Assembly (NCBI RefSeq): GCF_002575655.3
Contig: NC_053035.3
Location: 88,685,322 to 88,749,321, forward strand
Origin: Aegilops tauschii subsp. strangulata
Taxonomy: Eukaryota > Streptophyta > Magnoliopsida > Poales > Poaceae
DNA: 64,000 bases
Reading direction: 5' to 3'
Shown: in pieces, positions 53,117 through 64,000 of the stretch
Layout of the letters: each line of letters opens with the position of its first letter
How positions within the stretch are numbered: position 1 is the stretch's first letter
Program-made: the position numbers and the translations under genes
The notes under the pieces: model-generated
What the model saw: only the letters and a program-made list of their open reading frames with translations
The model's database searches: none
What the model was told of the DNA's origin: nothing

Positions 53117-53148
<32 letters not shown>

Positions 53149-53150
<2 letters not shown>

Positions 53151-55265
53151 TTGCTACCTCTTGAGCATGCGTTGGTTTTCCCTTGAAGAGGAAAGGGTGA
53201 TGCAGCAAAGTAGCGTAAGTACTCCCCTCAGTTTTTGAGAACCAAGGTATCAATCCAGTAGGACACTACACGCAAATCGCCTAGTACCTGCACAAACAAT
53301 CAAGAACCTTGCAACCAACGCGATAAAGGGGTTGTCAATCCCTTCATGGCCACTTGCAAAAGTGAGATCTGATAAATATAATAAGATAAATATTTTTGGT
53401 ATTTTTGTTGTATAGATTGGAAAATAATGATTACAAAATAAATAGTAAACTAGAATTGTAGATTGGAAACTTATATGATGTAAAGTAGACCCGGGGGCCA
53501 TAGGTTTCACTAGTGGCTTCTCTCAAGATAGCATATATTACGGTGGGTGAACAAATTACTGCCGAGCAATTGATATAATAGCGCATAGTTATGATGATAT
53601 CTAAGGCAATGATCATGAATATAGGCATCACGTCCGTGTCAAGTAGACCGAAACGATTCTGCATCTACTACTATTACTCCACACATCGACCGCTATCCAG
53701 CATGCATCTAGAGTATTAAGTTCATAAGAACGGAGTAACGCATTAGGCAAGATGACATGATGTAGAGGGATAAACTCAAGCAATATGATATAAACCCCAT
53801 CTTTTTATCCTCGATGGCAACAATACAATACGTGTCATTTCCCTTTCTGTCACTAGGACCGAGCACCGCAAGATTGAACCCAAAGCTAAGCACTTCTCCC
53901 ATTGCAAGAAAGATCAATCTAGTAAGCCAAACTAAACCGATAATTCGAAGAGACTTGCAAAGATATCAAATCATGCATATAAGAATTCAGAGAAGAATCA
54001 AATAATATTCATAGATAATCAATTCATAAACCCACAATTCATCGGATCTCGGCAAACACACCGCAAAAAGAGTTACATCGAATAGATCTCCAAGAAGATC
54101 AAGGAGAACTTTGTATTGAGATCCAAAGAGAGAGAAGAAGCCATCTAGCTAATAACTATGGACCAGAAGGTCTGTGGTAAACTACTCACACATCATCAGA
54201 GAGGCTATGGTGTTGATGTAGAAGCCCTCCGTGATCGAATCCCCTCCGGCAGATCGCCGGAAAGGGCCCCAAGATGGGATCTCACGGGTACAGAAGGTTG
54301 CGGCAGTGGAAAAGTGGTTTCATGGATTCCCTGGATGTTTTCAGGGTATAAGAGTATATATAGGCGAAAGAAGTAGGTCGGTGGAGCTACGAGGGGCCCA
54401 CGAGGGTGGGGGACGTGCCTACCCCCTGGGCGCGCCCTCCTTCGTCGTGGCTTCCTTGCTGCTTCCTTGATGTGCACTCCAAGTCTCCTGGATCGCGTTT
54501 GTTCCAAAAAAGATCCTCGCGAAGGTTTCGTTCTGTTTGGACTCTGTTTGATATTCCTTTTCGGCGAAACACTGAAATAGGCAAAAAAATAGCAATTTGC
54601 ACTAGGCCTTCGGTTAATAGGTTAGTCCCAAAAATAATATAAAAAGGTATATTAAAGCCCATTAAACATCCAAAACAGATAATATAATAGCATGGAACAA
54701 TCAAAAATTATAGATATGTTGGAGACGTATCAAGCATCCCCAAGCTTAATTCCTGCTCGTCCTCAAGTAGGTAAATGATAAAATTGAATTTTTGATGTGG
54801 ACTGCTACCTAACATAATTTTTCAATGTAATTATCTTTATTGTGGCATGAATGTTTAGATCCAAAAGATTCTAGACAAAGTTTTAATATTGACATAAAAA
54901 TAGTAATACTTCAAGCATGCTAACCAAGCAATTATATCTGATCAAAATAACATAGCCAAACAAAGCTTATCCCTACAAAATCATATAGTTTGGCCATGCT
55001 TCATTTTCATCACACAAAATGCTGCCATCATGCACAACCCCGATGACAAGCCGAGAAATTGGTTCATACTTTTTAACCCTTACGCAATACATGAGCGCAA
55101 GCCATGGATATAGCACTATAGGTGGAATAGCATATGATGATGGGGGTTATGTGAGAAGACAAAAAAGGAGAAAGTCTCACATTGACGCGGCTAATCAACG
55201 AGCTATGGAGATGCCCATCAATTGATGTCAATGCGAGGAGTAGGGATTGCCATGCAACGGATGCA
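53149..55265 (-). mobile_element. minus-strand Gypsy 3' LTR plus 3' internal fragment
   Basis: 53152-54731 is the reverse complement of the TGATACGTCTCC...GGTAGCA LTR type (about 96% like the LTR at 55477-57059 by eye). 54732-55265 continues into the reverse of the Gypsy internal 3' end, with the polypurine tract (AGCATCCCCAAGCTT on the plus strand) and sequence matching 9040-9380 and 31970-33290. It stops abruptly at 55265 where a second piece of copia LTR begins. Confidence 0.8.
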
Positions 55266-55476
55266 GTAGATGAGTTCCGTCAGCACGACGGCGTGGTGAC
55301 GGTGATGGTGAAGTGATCCGCGCACGGCTTCTCCTAAGCACTACGAGAATATGACCGGGGGCATAAACTATGGAGGGGGCGCCGCACACGGCTAACAATT
55401 GTTGGTGTGTGTTCTAGCGGTGCCCCCCTCATATATATATATATAGGTTGGAGGGGAGGAGAGGCATCCAAGGGGG
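55266..55476 (+). repeat. duplicated segment of the copia LTR
   Basis: Nearly identical to 49471-49650 (GTAGATGAGTTCCGTCAGCA to GGTGCCCCCCTC), followed by a short uninterrupted TA run and AGGTTGGAGGGGAGGAGAGG. It supplies the empty site for the (TA)n-inserted element. Confidence 0.85.
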
Positions 55477-57059
55477 TGCTACCTCTTGAGCATGCGTTGG
55501 TTTTCCCTTGAAGAGGAAAGGGTGATGCAGCAAAGTAGCGTAAGTATTTCCCTCAGTTTTTGAGAATTAAGGTATCAATCCAGTAGGAGACTACACGCAA
55601 ATCGCCTAGTACCTGCACAAACAATCAAGAACCTTGCAACCAACGCGATAAAGGGGTTGTCAATCCCTTCACGGCCACTTGCAAAAGTGAGATCTGATAA
55701 AGATAATAAGATAAATATTTTTGGTATTTTTGTTGTATAGATTGGTAAATAAAGATTGCAAAATAAATAGTAAACTAGAATTGTAGATTGGAAACTTATA
55801 TGATGTAAAGTAGACCCGGGGGCCATAGGTTTCACTAGTGGCTTCTCTCAAGATAGCATATATTACGGTGGGTGAACAAATTACTGTCGAGCAATTGATA
55901 TAATAGGGCATAGTTATGATGATATCTAAGGCAATGATCATGAATATAGGCATCACGTCTGTGTCAAGTAGACCGAAACGATTTTGCATCTAGTACTATT
56001 ACTCCACACATCGACCGCTATCTAGCATGCATCTAGAGTATTAAGTTCATAAGAACGGAGTAACGCATTAGGCAAGATGACATGATGTAGAAGGATAAAC
56101 TCAAGAAATATGATATAAACCCCATAGTTTTATCCTCGATGGAAACAATACAATATGTGTCGTTTCCCTTTCTATCACTGGGACCGAGCACCACAAGATT
56201 GAACCCAAAGCTAAGCACTTCTCCCATTGCAAGAAAGATCAATCTAGTAGGCCAAACTAAACCAATAATTCAAAGAGACTTGCAAAGATATCGAATCATG
56301 CATATAAGAATTCGTAGAAGAATCAAATAATATTCATAGATAATCAAGTTCATAAACCCACAATTCATCGGATCTCGGCAAACACACCGCAAAAAGAGTT
56401 ACATCAAATAGATCTCCAAGAAGATCGAGGAGAACTTTGTATTGAGATCCAAAGAGAGAGAAGAAGCCATCTAGCTAATAACTATGGACCCAAAGGTCTG
56501 TGGTAAACTACTCACACATCATCGGAGAGGCTATGGTATTGATGTAGAAGCCCTCCGTGATCGAATCCCCCTCCGACAGATCGCCAGAAAAGGCCCCAAG
56601 ATGGGATCTCATAGGTAGAGAGGGTTGCGGCGGTGGAAAAGTGGTTTTGTGGGTCCCCTAGATGTTTTCAGGGTATAAGAGTATATATAGGCGAAAGAAG
56701 TAGGTCGGTGGAGCTACGAGGGGCCCATGAGGGTGGGGGCACGCCTACCCCCTGGGCGCGCCCTTCTGCCTCGTGGCTTCCTTGCTGCTTCCTTGACGTC
56801 CACTCGAAGTCTCCTGGATTGCGTTTGTTCCAAAAAAGATCCTCGCGAAGGTTTCGTTCCGTTTGGACTCCGTTTGATATTCCTTTTCCGTGAAACACTG
56901 AAATAAGGAAAAAAAAACAGCAATTTGCACTTGGCCTTCGGTTAATAGGTTAGTCCCAAAAATAATATAAAAAGGTATATTAAAGCCCATTAAACATCCA
57001 AAACAGATAATATAATAGCATGGAACAATCAAAATTATAGATACGTTGGAGACGTATCA
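55477..57059 (-). mobile_element. minus-strand solo LTR of a TGATACGTCTCC-type Gypsy element
   Basis: The plus strand reads TGCTACCTCTTGAGC to GTTGGAGACGTATCA, a complete 1583-base LTR in reverse. The flanks are GGGGG (55472-55476) and GGGTG (57060-57064), a target duplication with one mismatch at best. Copia LTR sequence lies on both sides. Confidence 0.8.
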
Positions 57060-57755
57060 GGGTGCGCCCCAAGTAGGAGGAAGCCTACTTGGGTGCCGCC
57101 CAATTCAGCCTCCGCCCTTCCATATTCATCCGAAGGGGAGAGGAAGGAGGAGGGAGGAGAGAAGGAAGGGGGAGGCCGAATCCCTCCCCTTCCTTTCTCT
57201 CTTCTCCTCTTTCCTTCCTCCTTATTTTGGCCTACATGGGGCGCACCAGCCCCCTAGGGGCTGGTCTGTCCCCTTCTTGGCCCAATAAGGCCCATGTCTT
57301 TGCCGGGGGTGCCCAGAACCCCATTCCGGTGACCCGATACGTACCCGGTACCCCCGGAACACTTCCGGTGTCCGAATACTATCGTCCTATATATGAATAT
57401 TTACCTCTCGACCATTTCGAGACTCCTCCTCATGTCCGTGATCTCATCCTGGACTCTGAACAACATTCGGTCACCAAATCACATAACTCATACAATATAA
57501 AATCGTCATCATACGTTAAGCATGCGGACCCTACGGGTTCGAGAACTATGTAGACATGACCTAGACACCTCTCCGATCAATAACCAATAGCGGAACCTGG
57601 ATGCTCATATTGGCTCCCACATATTCTACGAAGATCTTTATCGATCGTACCGTACTGACAACATAGGTTATTCCCTTTGTCATCGGTATGTTACTTGCCT
57701 GAGATTCGATCATAGGTATTTTAATACCTAGTTAATTCTCGTTACCTGCAAGTCT
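57060..57755 (+). repeat. continuation of the copia LTR after the Gypsy insertion
   Basis: The GC-rich R/U5-like part (GGGCGCACCAGCCCCCTAGG, AGGCCCATGTCTTTGCCGGG) and AACATTCGGTCACCAAATCA, GGACCCTACGGGTTCGAGAA, TATTGGCTCCCACATATTCT match the order in the Angela solo LTR (10240-10500). The LTR is cut at 57755 by the Fatima-like element. Confidence 0.8.
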
Positions 57756-58242
57756 TGACGGTTTCCTGGACTAGGGGGTACTCACCACCTCGTCTCCCGA
57801 TCAGTTGGATTGGGCCGAGGACCCCCATGTCCGTTTACTCATGGGCCAGTTCGGATAGCCGATGAAATACATGAGGGAGATTCCACAAGACTTGGTGATC
57901 AAGACATGGACTCCTCTCCACCGACGTATTCGACTAGGACTCTTATTATCCTAGCTCTCTGGTACATTATATAAGCCGAGGCCAGGCTATTCGATAGAGA
58001 TATGCTAGATCATTATGATATTATTCATCATACCCTTACGTTTTAGACCACAACATGTGATCTCGAGGTAGATCAACACTTGTAATATCTATATTCATCA
58101 AGATCAATCAAGCAGGAAGTAGGGTATTACCTCCATTAAGAGGGCCCGAACCTGGGTAAACATCGTGTCCCCTGTCTCCTTTCACCCATCAGTCCATGAC
58201 ACACAGTTTGGGACCCCCTACCCAAGATCTGCCGGTTTGACA
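57756..58242 (+). repeat. LTR of the Fatima-like Gypsy element
   Basis: It contains a TATA-like CATTATATAAGCC at about 57964 and a TATTACCTCCATTAAGAGGG block near the 3' end. AGTCT (57751-57755) is the left flank and probable target duplication. Confidence 0.75.
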
Positions 58243-60091
58243 CCGACAATGCCGCTTTCATTGAGAGTTCCGCTGTGAGATCAATGAAGGATCGATGGCT
58301 CATCTGCAGATTAACTACGACATCGGCATCTTCGTCACCGGCTCGACTGGTCACCTTGGTTTGACCGAGGACTGCACTCCACGTCAGATCGTCATGTTCG
58401 GACGATGACCTTCATCAACATCAACTCCGATCTCTCTCAAGATCATGGAGGAATCATTCATGGAGCCCGCGGGCTCAACGTCAACATTGCCCTTGAGCGA
58501 CCGTGCTGTCTTTCTAGACAGCGAACTTCTATCCGCCGCCACCACCTCCTCGAGTGTTTTTTTAATGATTGCTTCAGTGGAACTGTGCGTAATTAAGTCT
58601 ACAACAACCATGCAAAATTTCGTCGAGTTCCGATGGAGGAATCTCCAGCAATCTACGATATACCGGAGCCGTGTCAAATCTGGACGAGTTTAGGGCGTGC
58701 TCTCCAGAGCCCAGCTCGGAGGTCATTTGGAAGATCCAACCGTTCATCTGCTGCAGATTCCCATATCTACCACCCCTCAAAATTTCAGCTCGATCCGACG
58801 GTTCAAACTTCGGGAACCTTCCGATGAGTGGACCAATTTCCGGACCTGTTTTCTGCGCGAATACGAATCCGGCTCGAGTTCATATTTCTTCATGAACGGG
58901 ATATTGGACAATCTTTTTGAAGGAATTTTTTCTAGGTTATTGTGCGTTGTTTTTAAACACGTACCCATAAAATTTTAAGCCTCCTCTGAGGTAATCTTCA
59001 CCATCACGCTGGTGTCAAACCAGTTCGGCAATATTGCTTCACGGCTGCCGACCTGCACTAGACACGTCGTCCCTTTATTGAGCCGAGCTCAACTTCTTCG
59101 GATCATCATCTCGGCGAGCCAAACAAGAATTCGGAATCGCAAAGGATAAATCATCACCAACATCGCCGCCCCACGGATCACACGGAGCGGGCACACCGGC
59201 GTCGCCGCATGGTCACTTCATCAATCCGACATTGACCGCGTCACAAGTTACGACCTACGTCGGCATGGCCGAACTGTTGCTTCTTCAAGTCGATGTCCAT
59301 CACGCCGAACTGCTTCAACACCTCGGCTGACATGGCAGCTGCAACGTCTCCTTACCTACCTGCTCCGTCTCCTCGGATGGACTGAGGTTTCATCATATCT
59401 TCATCAAACCTACTGCTGTGACTTCGGCGTCACCAGCCGACCCGCTTTGACTCATCGGCTGACATGGAGGCTTCGACACCCCGGCTGGACCAGGGACTTT
59501 GCTATTTCTTCATCAACATACTCCGGTGACTTCGGCGTCACCAGCCGACCAACTTCGTCATGTTAGCTGGACCGGGGGCTTTGCCTCGGCGAGCCAACCT
59601 TTGCCAGCATCGCCATGCCGTCGCTTTATCGCCCATCAGGCATTGGGTGTGCGGATCGAGTCCCAATTTTGGGAGTCACCTTTCTTCGGATTGCTAGAAC
59701 AAATAAACCTGGTCTATCAAATGATGGCCGCATTAACGACGGTCGCGTGGTGGTTTGGTCAGTTTCCGTACACAGTTCGGCGAACGCCGCATCCGGAACT
59801 CGGACCGACCTGTGAATTCAAGCTTTGCCACGCCTTTACCGCATCACGCCGATGCCCTGCATCGACATCGACTTTGGCGCCAGGCCACATATCTTCAACT
59901 AAATTATTTTGCGTAAATTAATTACGTGAGGATTTTTATATATTTATATTATTATTGTTGGCCTGCACCATTTTACATGTGTAGGTAATCGACTTCGACT
60001 GCGTCACGTGGTCACTTCGGCAAGCTGACGCCGTCGTCCTAATGGGCGTAAATCGGCTCGCGTGATCACCTTGTTGGTTGAATTGCCATAC

Positions 60092-61495
60092 TGATACGTC
60101 TCCATTGTATCTACTTTTCCAAACACTTTTGCCCTTGTTTTGGACTCTAACTTGCATGATTTGAATGGAACTAACCCGGACTGACGCTCTTTTCAGCAGA
60201 ATTGTCATGGTGTTATTTTTGTACAGAAATAGAAGTTCTCGGAATGACCTGAAACTTCACGGAGAATATTTTTGGAATTAATAAAAAATACTGGCGAAAG
60301 AATCAAGGCCAGGGGGCCCACACCCTGTCCATGAGGGTGGGGGCCGCGCCTACCCCCCTGGGCGCGCCCCCTGCCTCGTGGGCCCCCTGGTGCTCCACCG
60401 ACCTCAACTCCAACTCCATATATTCACGTTCGAGAGAAAAAAAATCAGAGAGAAGGATTCATCATGTTTTATGATACGGAGCCGCCGCCAAGCCCTAATC
60501 TCTCTCGGGAGGGCTGATCTGGAGTCCGTTCGGGGCTCCGGGGAGGGGAATCCGTCGGCGTCGTCATCATCAACCTTCCTCCATCACCAATTTCATGATG
60601 CTCACCGCCGTGCGTGAGTAATTCCGTCGTAGGCTTCCTGGACGGTGATGGGTTGGATGATATTTACCATGTAATCGAGTTAGTTTTGTTAGGGTTTGAT
60701 CCCTAGTATCCACTATGTTCTGAGATTGATGTTGCTATGACTTTGCTATGCTTAATGCTTGTCACTAGGGCCCGAGTGCCATGATTTGAGATCTGAACCT
60801 ATTACGTTTTCATGAATATATGTGAGTTCTTGATCCTATCTTGCAATTCTATAGTCACCTATTATGTGTTATGATCCATTAACCCCGAAGTGACAATAAT
60901 CGGGATACTTACCGGTGATGACCGTAGTTTGAGGAGTTCATGTATTCACTAAGTGTTAATGCTTTGGTCCGGTACTTTATTAAAAGGAGGCCTTAATATC
61001 CCTTAGTTTCCAATAGGACCCCGCTGCCACGGGAGGGTAGGACAAAAGATGTCATGCAAGTTCTTTTCCATAAGCACGTATGACTATATTCGGAATACAT
61101 GCCTACAGTATATTGATGAACTAGAGCTAGTTCTGTGTCACCCTATGTTATAATTATTGCATGAGGAATCGCATCCGACATAATTATCCATCACTGATCC
61201 AATGCCAACGAGCTTTTCACATATTGTTTTTCGCTTAGTTACTTTTCCGTTGCCACTGTTACAATTACTACAAAACTGCTACTGTTACTTTTGCCACCGT
61301 TACCGTTACTTCCATACTACTTTGGTACTAAATACTTTGCTGCAGATATTAAATTATCGAGGTGTGGTTGAATTGACAACTCAAGTGCTAATACTTGAGA
61401 ATATTCTTTGGCACCCCTTGTGTCGAATCAATAAATTTGGGTTGAATACTCTACCCTCGAAAACTGTTGCGATCCCCTATACTTGTGGGTTATCA
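60092..61495 (+). mobile_element. solo LTR of a second TGATACGTCTCC-type Gypsy family
   Basis: The 1404-base LTR begins TGATACGTCTCCATTGTATC and ends CTTGTGGGTTATCA. CATAC flanks it on both sides (60087-60091, 61496-61500), a perfect 5-base target duplication. It shares only the first bases and the GCGCCTACCCCCCTGGGCGC block with Gypsy A/B LTRs, so it is a different family. It is nested in the Fatima-like element. Confidence 0.95.
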
Positions 61496-64000
61496 CATAC
61501 CGACATGTTCGGTTGCCTCGGGGACTTCGGCATCACTGAAAGAGCTCTACCTCATCGAGTGTTCGGCACACGGGCCATATTTCTTTTATTACTCACTTTG
61601 CATAAATTATTTATTATGCTACGCATTTTTTAATTTGTTATTACTACTATTATCTCCGGCTTGCACTATTTTCTGTGCATAGGTAAATGATCTGGGTCGG
61701 GCAGTGTTGTCACCTCGGCGTACTGACATACCACGCCACCTCGGCTGGACTGGGGACTTCGTCATCACTTCATTAACCCATGCCGGGGACTTCGGCGTCA
61801 CTCTGCCGGCCTGCATTGGCCGTGCTATGTCACCACTTCGGAGTGCCAAGCTCTTCGCTCCGCCACCTCGGGACCGGCTTGGGGGATGGAACCTTGTCCC
61901 GCATCAAGCTCGGACCGCGTCATCAACGCCGAATACATTAACCAGCTAAGTCGCTTTCATGCTCAAAGTTTTAAATTTTTAACTTGTGTTCGGTTCGACC
62001 ATGTCAACAAACATTGTTTGTTAAAAACACTCCCTTTGCCCATGTTAATTGGGGACTCTTAAAATTTATATGAGCCGTTTTATAATAAATGTGTTTTCTT
62101 CTTGGTCGTTGCAAAGTCATTTTCTACCGCTCCTTTTTCGACTCAAGTGTATGGTCAATAGCGGATAGCCTAGCTTCCCTCTAAAGCCGCTCGAGTTTAG
62201 TTCGCCAAACTGGCTTCGGAGAAGCACTTCGCCTTCGGGATAAGGAGCTTGAAGCCATAGGCTGACCCTCTTGAAGTCTTGAGATTGGATGTGTCATGTT
62301 AAAGCACGACAGAAGCACAATTTTTTTTAAGACCAATTCCCGGATTGGCACCAAAATCTTGGTTTAGTCTAGACGTCAAGCTTTTACATAAGTTATTGGC
62401 TTTTTGAGCTTATGGCACTTTTTAGCTATTTGAATGTTTTTCTTCCAGGAAGCGGGACATCCTCATGACCGAGGTGCCCTGCATAATAATTCAGCTCGGG
62501 AGATCTTTCGACCCACAACTCGACATCTTTCCCGCTAAATTACACCTCGATGTGTTGACAAAACACACGCCACATCGGGGCTAGTTCCCAAGCAGTGCAA
62601 CACCAGATGCCTTTAAAGCACTGGCAACATTCACGGGGGGCTGAGATTACAGCCGAACCCACCAAAAACCAAGGTACGCCATAGAGTCCTCGGCAAAAAC
62701 ATTCTCGGATATTGCTATATATGCATCGGTTTCGAATTGTGTCTTCGGTCAATAGTTGGGTTGCCCGGCTCCTGTGCTTGCCTCCTACGTTCTGCTTTGT
62801 TCGGCTAGGTGTGCAAAGGGAGAACCACTATGATTGTGCTTCCAGCTCGTATGGTTAAGCGCCTCCGGCACCGAGACGTCACAATAAGCGTAAACTGGTC
62901 AGTGATCCGATGACTATATTAAACTATAAGATTGATAGAGGTCACCCCGTGTTAAATGACGGGCCATTCATAACATTGGCCGAAGTGTTTACGACTTGAC
63001 CTCGGCTGTCGCCGAACACTAACCAAGGGCTAGTAGCTGGCCTCCCAACTTTAAGCTCCTATGACTAATTAAAAGTTATAAAGCCCGCATATCTGATTGC
63101 CTCGTTTTCGCTAACACAACCGCCTCCGGCACCGAGACGTCGACTAAGGGTTGTCTTGTTATTGCAGAAACACCATGCGTAGTATCTACAAAGGGGTAGA
63201 AGCCGACGATGGGCCACTTTCAACTGATAAACGGTCGCAATGGAGTCAAAATAAACATATATCATCAGTATTTGTATTTATTATACAAGCGCCACCTTCC
63301 GTAATTATTGTTATAAAGCCATAAATATGCATCAATTTGACTTAAGATTTTGGCCAAGCTGGGTTGCCTGGTTCCTGTGCTTACCCCTACGTTCCCGATT
63401 TTTCGGCTAGGTGGTAAAGGGAGCACCTCTGTGATTATTACTACCGGGTCATCCGAGTTAGTACCTCAGACTGGGTGAAGCCGAAAGCTAGCGATCTTAA
63501 AGGATATAATTGGTCGGCAACGACGGAAGTGAAAAAATTTAGGTTCGCTAAAGACCACATAGTTCGGGAACTTTCCCCAAACTAAATCCTCAATATTTTC
63601 CTCCTGCATTGATCGGAGGTGAGGTTTCATGATCATGGTCGGCATGACAACCCAAAGAAAGGAACCGATAGCGGGACTATTTTCTTTGGAAGATGTTTTT
63701 TCCATTTAATAGCAATATAGCATATCTCTCCGCATACCTTTGTTTATAAAACCATATGGCCGGATTGCCTTGTTTTTCGTAAACCTTTGCCCTTGTAAAG
63801 TCTTTATAAAGAAGGACAAACACTCCCCGGCTACTGGCCGAGGAGGTTGAAGCCGATGTCGGTCAACAAAGTGTTGTACAATGCGGATCCGGGCATTAAT
63901 GATGTAAAGTACTTGGATACATAGAATCATTACACATAAAAGTTGCGAGGAAAATCCATTTACTGCAATCCATCTTTTAAACCCCTTGGGGCCTACCATG

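Larger units (their letters stand above)
49690..53119. mobile_element. unclassified 3.4-kb repeat-rich element inserted in (TA)n
   Basis: The element is bounded on both sides by TA runs, and a paralogous copy of the same LTR at 55428-55450 has an uninterrupted TA run. Its ends are imperfect inverted repeats: GGTCTATTCTGCTAA with TTATTCTGATAACA on the left; the right end reverse-complements to GGTCTATTATGATAA with TTATTCTGCTAACA. Inside are two tandem arrays, a long ACTGCA-rich middle and a GC-rich right part (52480-53000) with no convincing gene. Rice Micron elements also sit in (TA)n, but I cannot show a relationship. No transposase is seen. Confidence 0.6.
57756..64000 (+). mobile_element. 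Fatima-like Gypsy retrotransposon, 5' LTR and non-coding 5' internal region
   Basis: A 487-base LTR (57756-58242) starts TGACGGTTTCCTGGACTAGG and ends GCCGGTTTGACA. The internal part has short coding-like stretches near 58290-58500 and then kilobases of C/T/G-rich sequence with repeated CGGCTGGACTGGGGACTT and CTTCGGCGTCAC phrases and no long ORF. Pairs such as CGCCTCCGGCACCGAGACGTC (62861, 63122), and TTCCTGTGCTTAC...TCGGCTAGGTG (about 62770, 63370), are internal repeats. It continues beyond the window; no gag or pol is seen here. Family by recognition only. Confidence 0.7.

Noticed and set aside
52518..53120. Overlapping GC-rich ORFs of 174 and 188 codons on opposite strands
   Set aside because: Low-complexity Gly/Arg and Pro/Ser translations at the GC-rich end of the TA-inserted element; no homology recognised.
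63706..63999. 97-codon minus-strand ORF at the window end
   Set aside because: Lies in the non-coding internal region of the Fatima-like element; no motif and no conserved neighbour.
1..64000. CRISPR arrays, bacterial operons, rRNA or tRNA genes
   Set aside because: Composition and content are plant nuclear repeats. Tandem arrays here lack unique spacers. Only tRNA-complementary primer-binding sites were seen, not tRNA genes.

Overview
The window looks like intergenic DNA from a large Triticeae (wheat-type) grass genome. Almost all of it is nested transposable elements, and the LTR and terminal sequences resemble wheat and barley families: Angela-type and Maximus-type copia LTRs, TGATACGTCTCC-type Gypsy LTRs, a Fatima-like Gypsy LTR, CACTA termini, and Tourist, Stowaway and Mutator MITEs. 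Family names come from recognition, not a database search. No intact conventional host gene is present. Host-like genes appear as broken or partial copies.

Layout. 1-3510: 3' half of a CACTA transposon on the minus strand, with a broken transposase and an array of inverted gene-like fragments. 3511-12658: non-autonomous Gypsy element A, whose 3' LTR holds an Angela-type solo LTR (9436-11130). 12659-17316: a low-copy island with a hairpin, a 190-codon ORF with two in-frame stops, a GRF zinc-finger/membrane exon remnant, a Tourist MITE, and the 3' half of a DUF295-type gene (copy 1). 17317-24705: a Maximus/Sirevirus-like copia element inserted in that gene; its pol is deleted after integrase and it ends in an env-like or extra gene with its own TATA box and leader. 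24706-35464: a second copy of the CACTA segment carrying Gypsy element B (26444-34884, TSD GGGGC) and ending at a clear CACTA terminus. 35465-42434: a second low-copy island with DUF295-type copy 2 (two exons, one nonsense codon), a candidate two-exon small gene, and a coiled-coil ORF with one in-frame TAG. 42945-47494: a Mutator-type MITE, three ~730-bp tandem repeats, two shorter arrays and a CACTA terminus. 49208-57755: one copia LTR broken up by a repeat-rich 3.4-kb element set in a (TA)n run and by minus-strand Gypsy LTRs. 57756-64000: a Fatima-like Gypsy element (5' LTR and non-coding internal part) that runs off the window and holds a solo LTR with TSD CATAC.

The main structural story is a large duplication. 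Positions 1783 to about 12180 and 24706 to 34884 are paralogous: the 5' LTRs of Gypsy A and B resemble each other, and the 3' LTRs share a long identical patch, so A and B are copies of one insertion and not two transposition events. Element B keeps matching target-site duplications and A does not, so A's right end is a recombinant join. The two DUF295-type copies are an older local duplication, inactivated independently. The most unusual sequences are the ACTGCA-rich element in the TA microsatellite, the alternating inverted gene fragments in the CACTA element, and the promoter-like block in the 3' part of the copia element.
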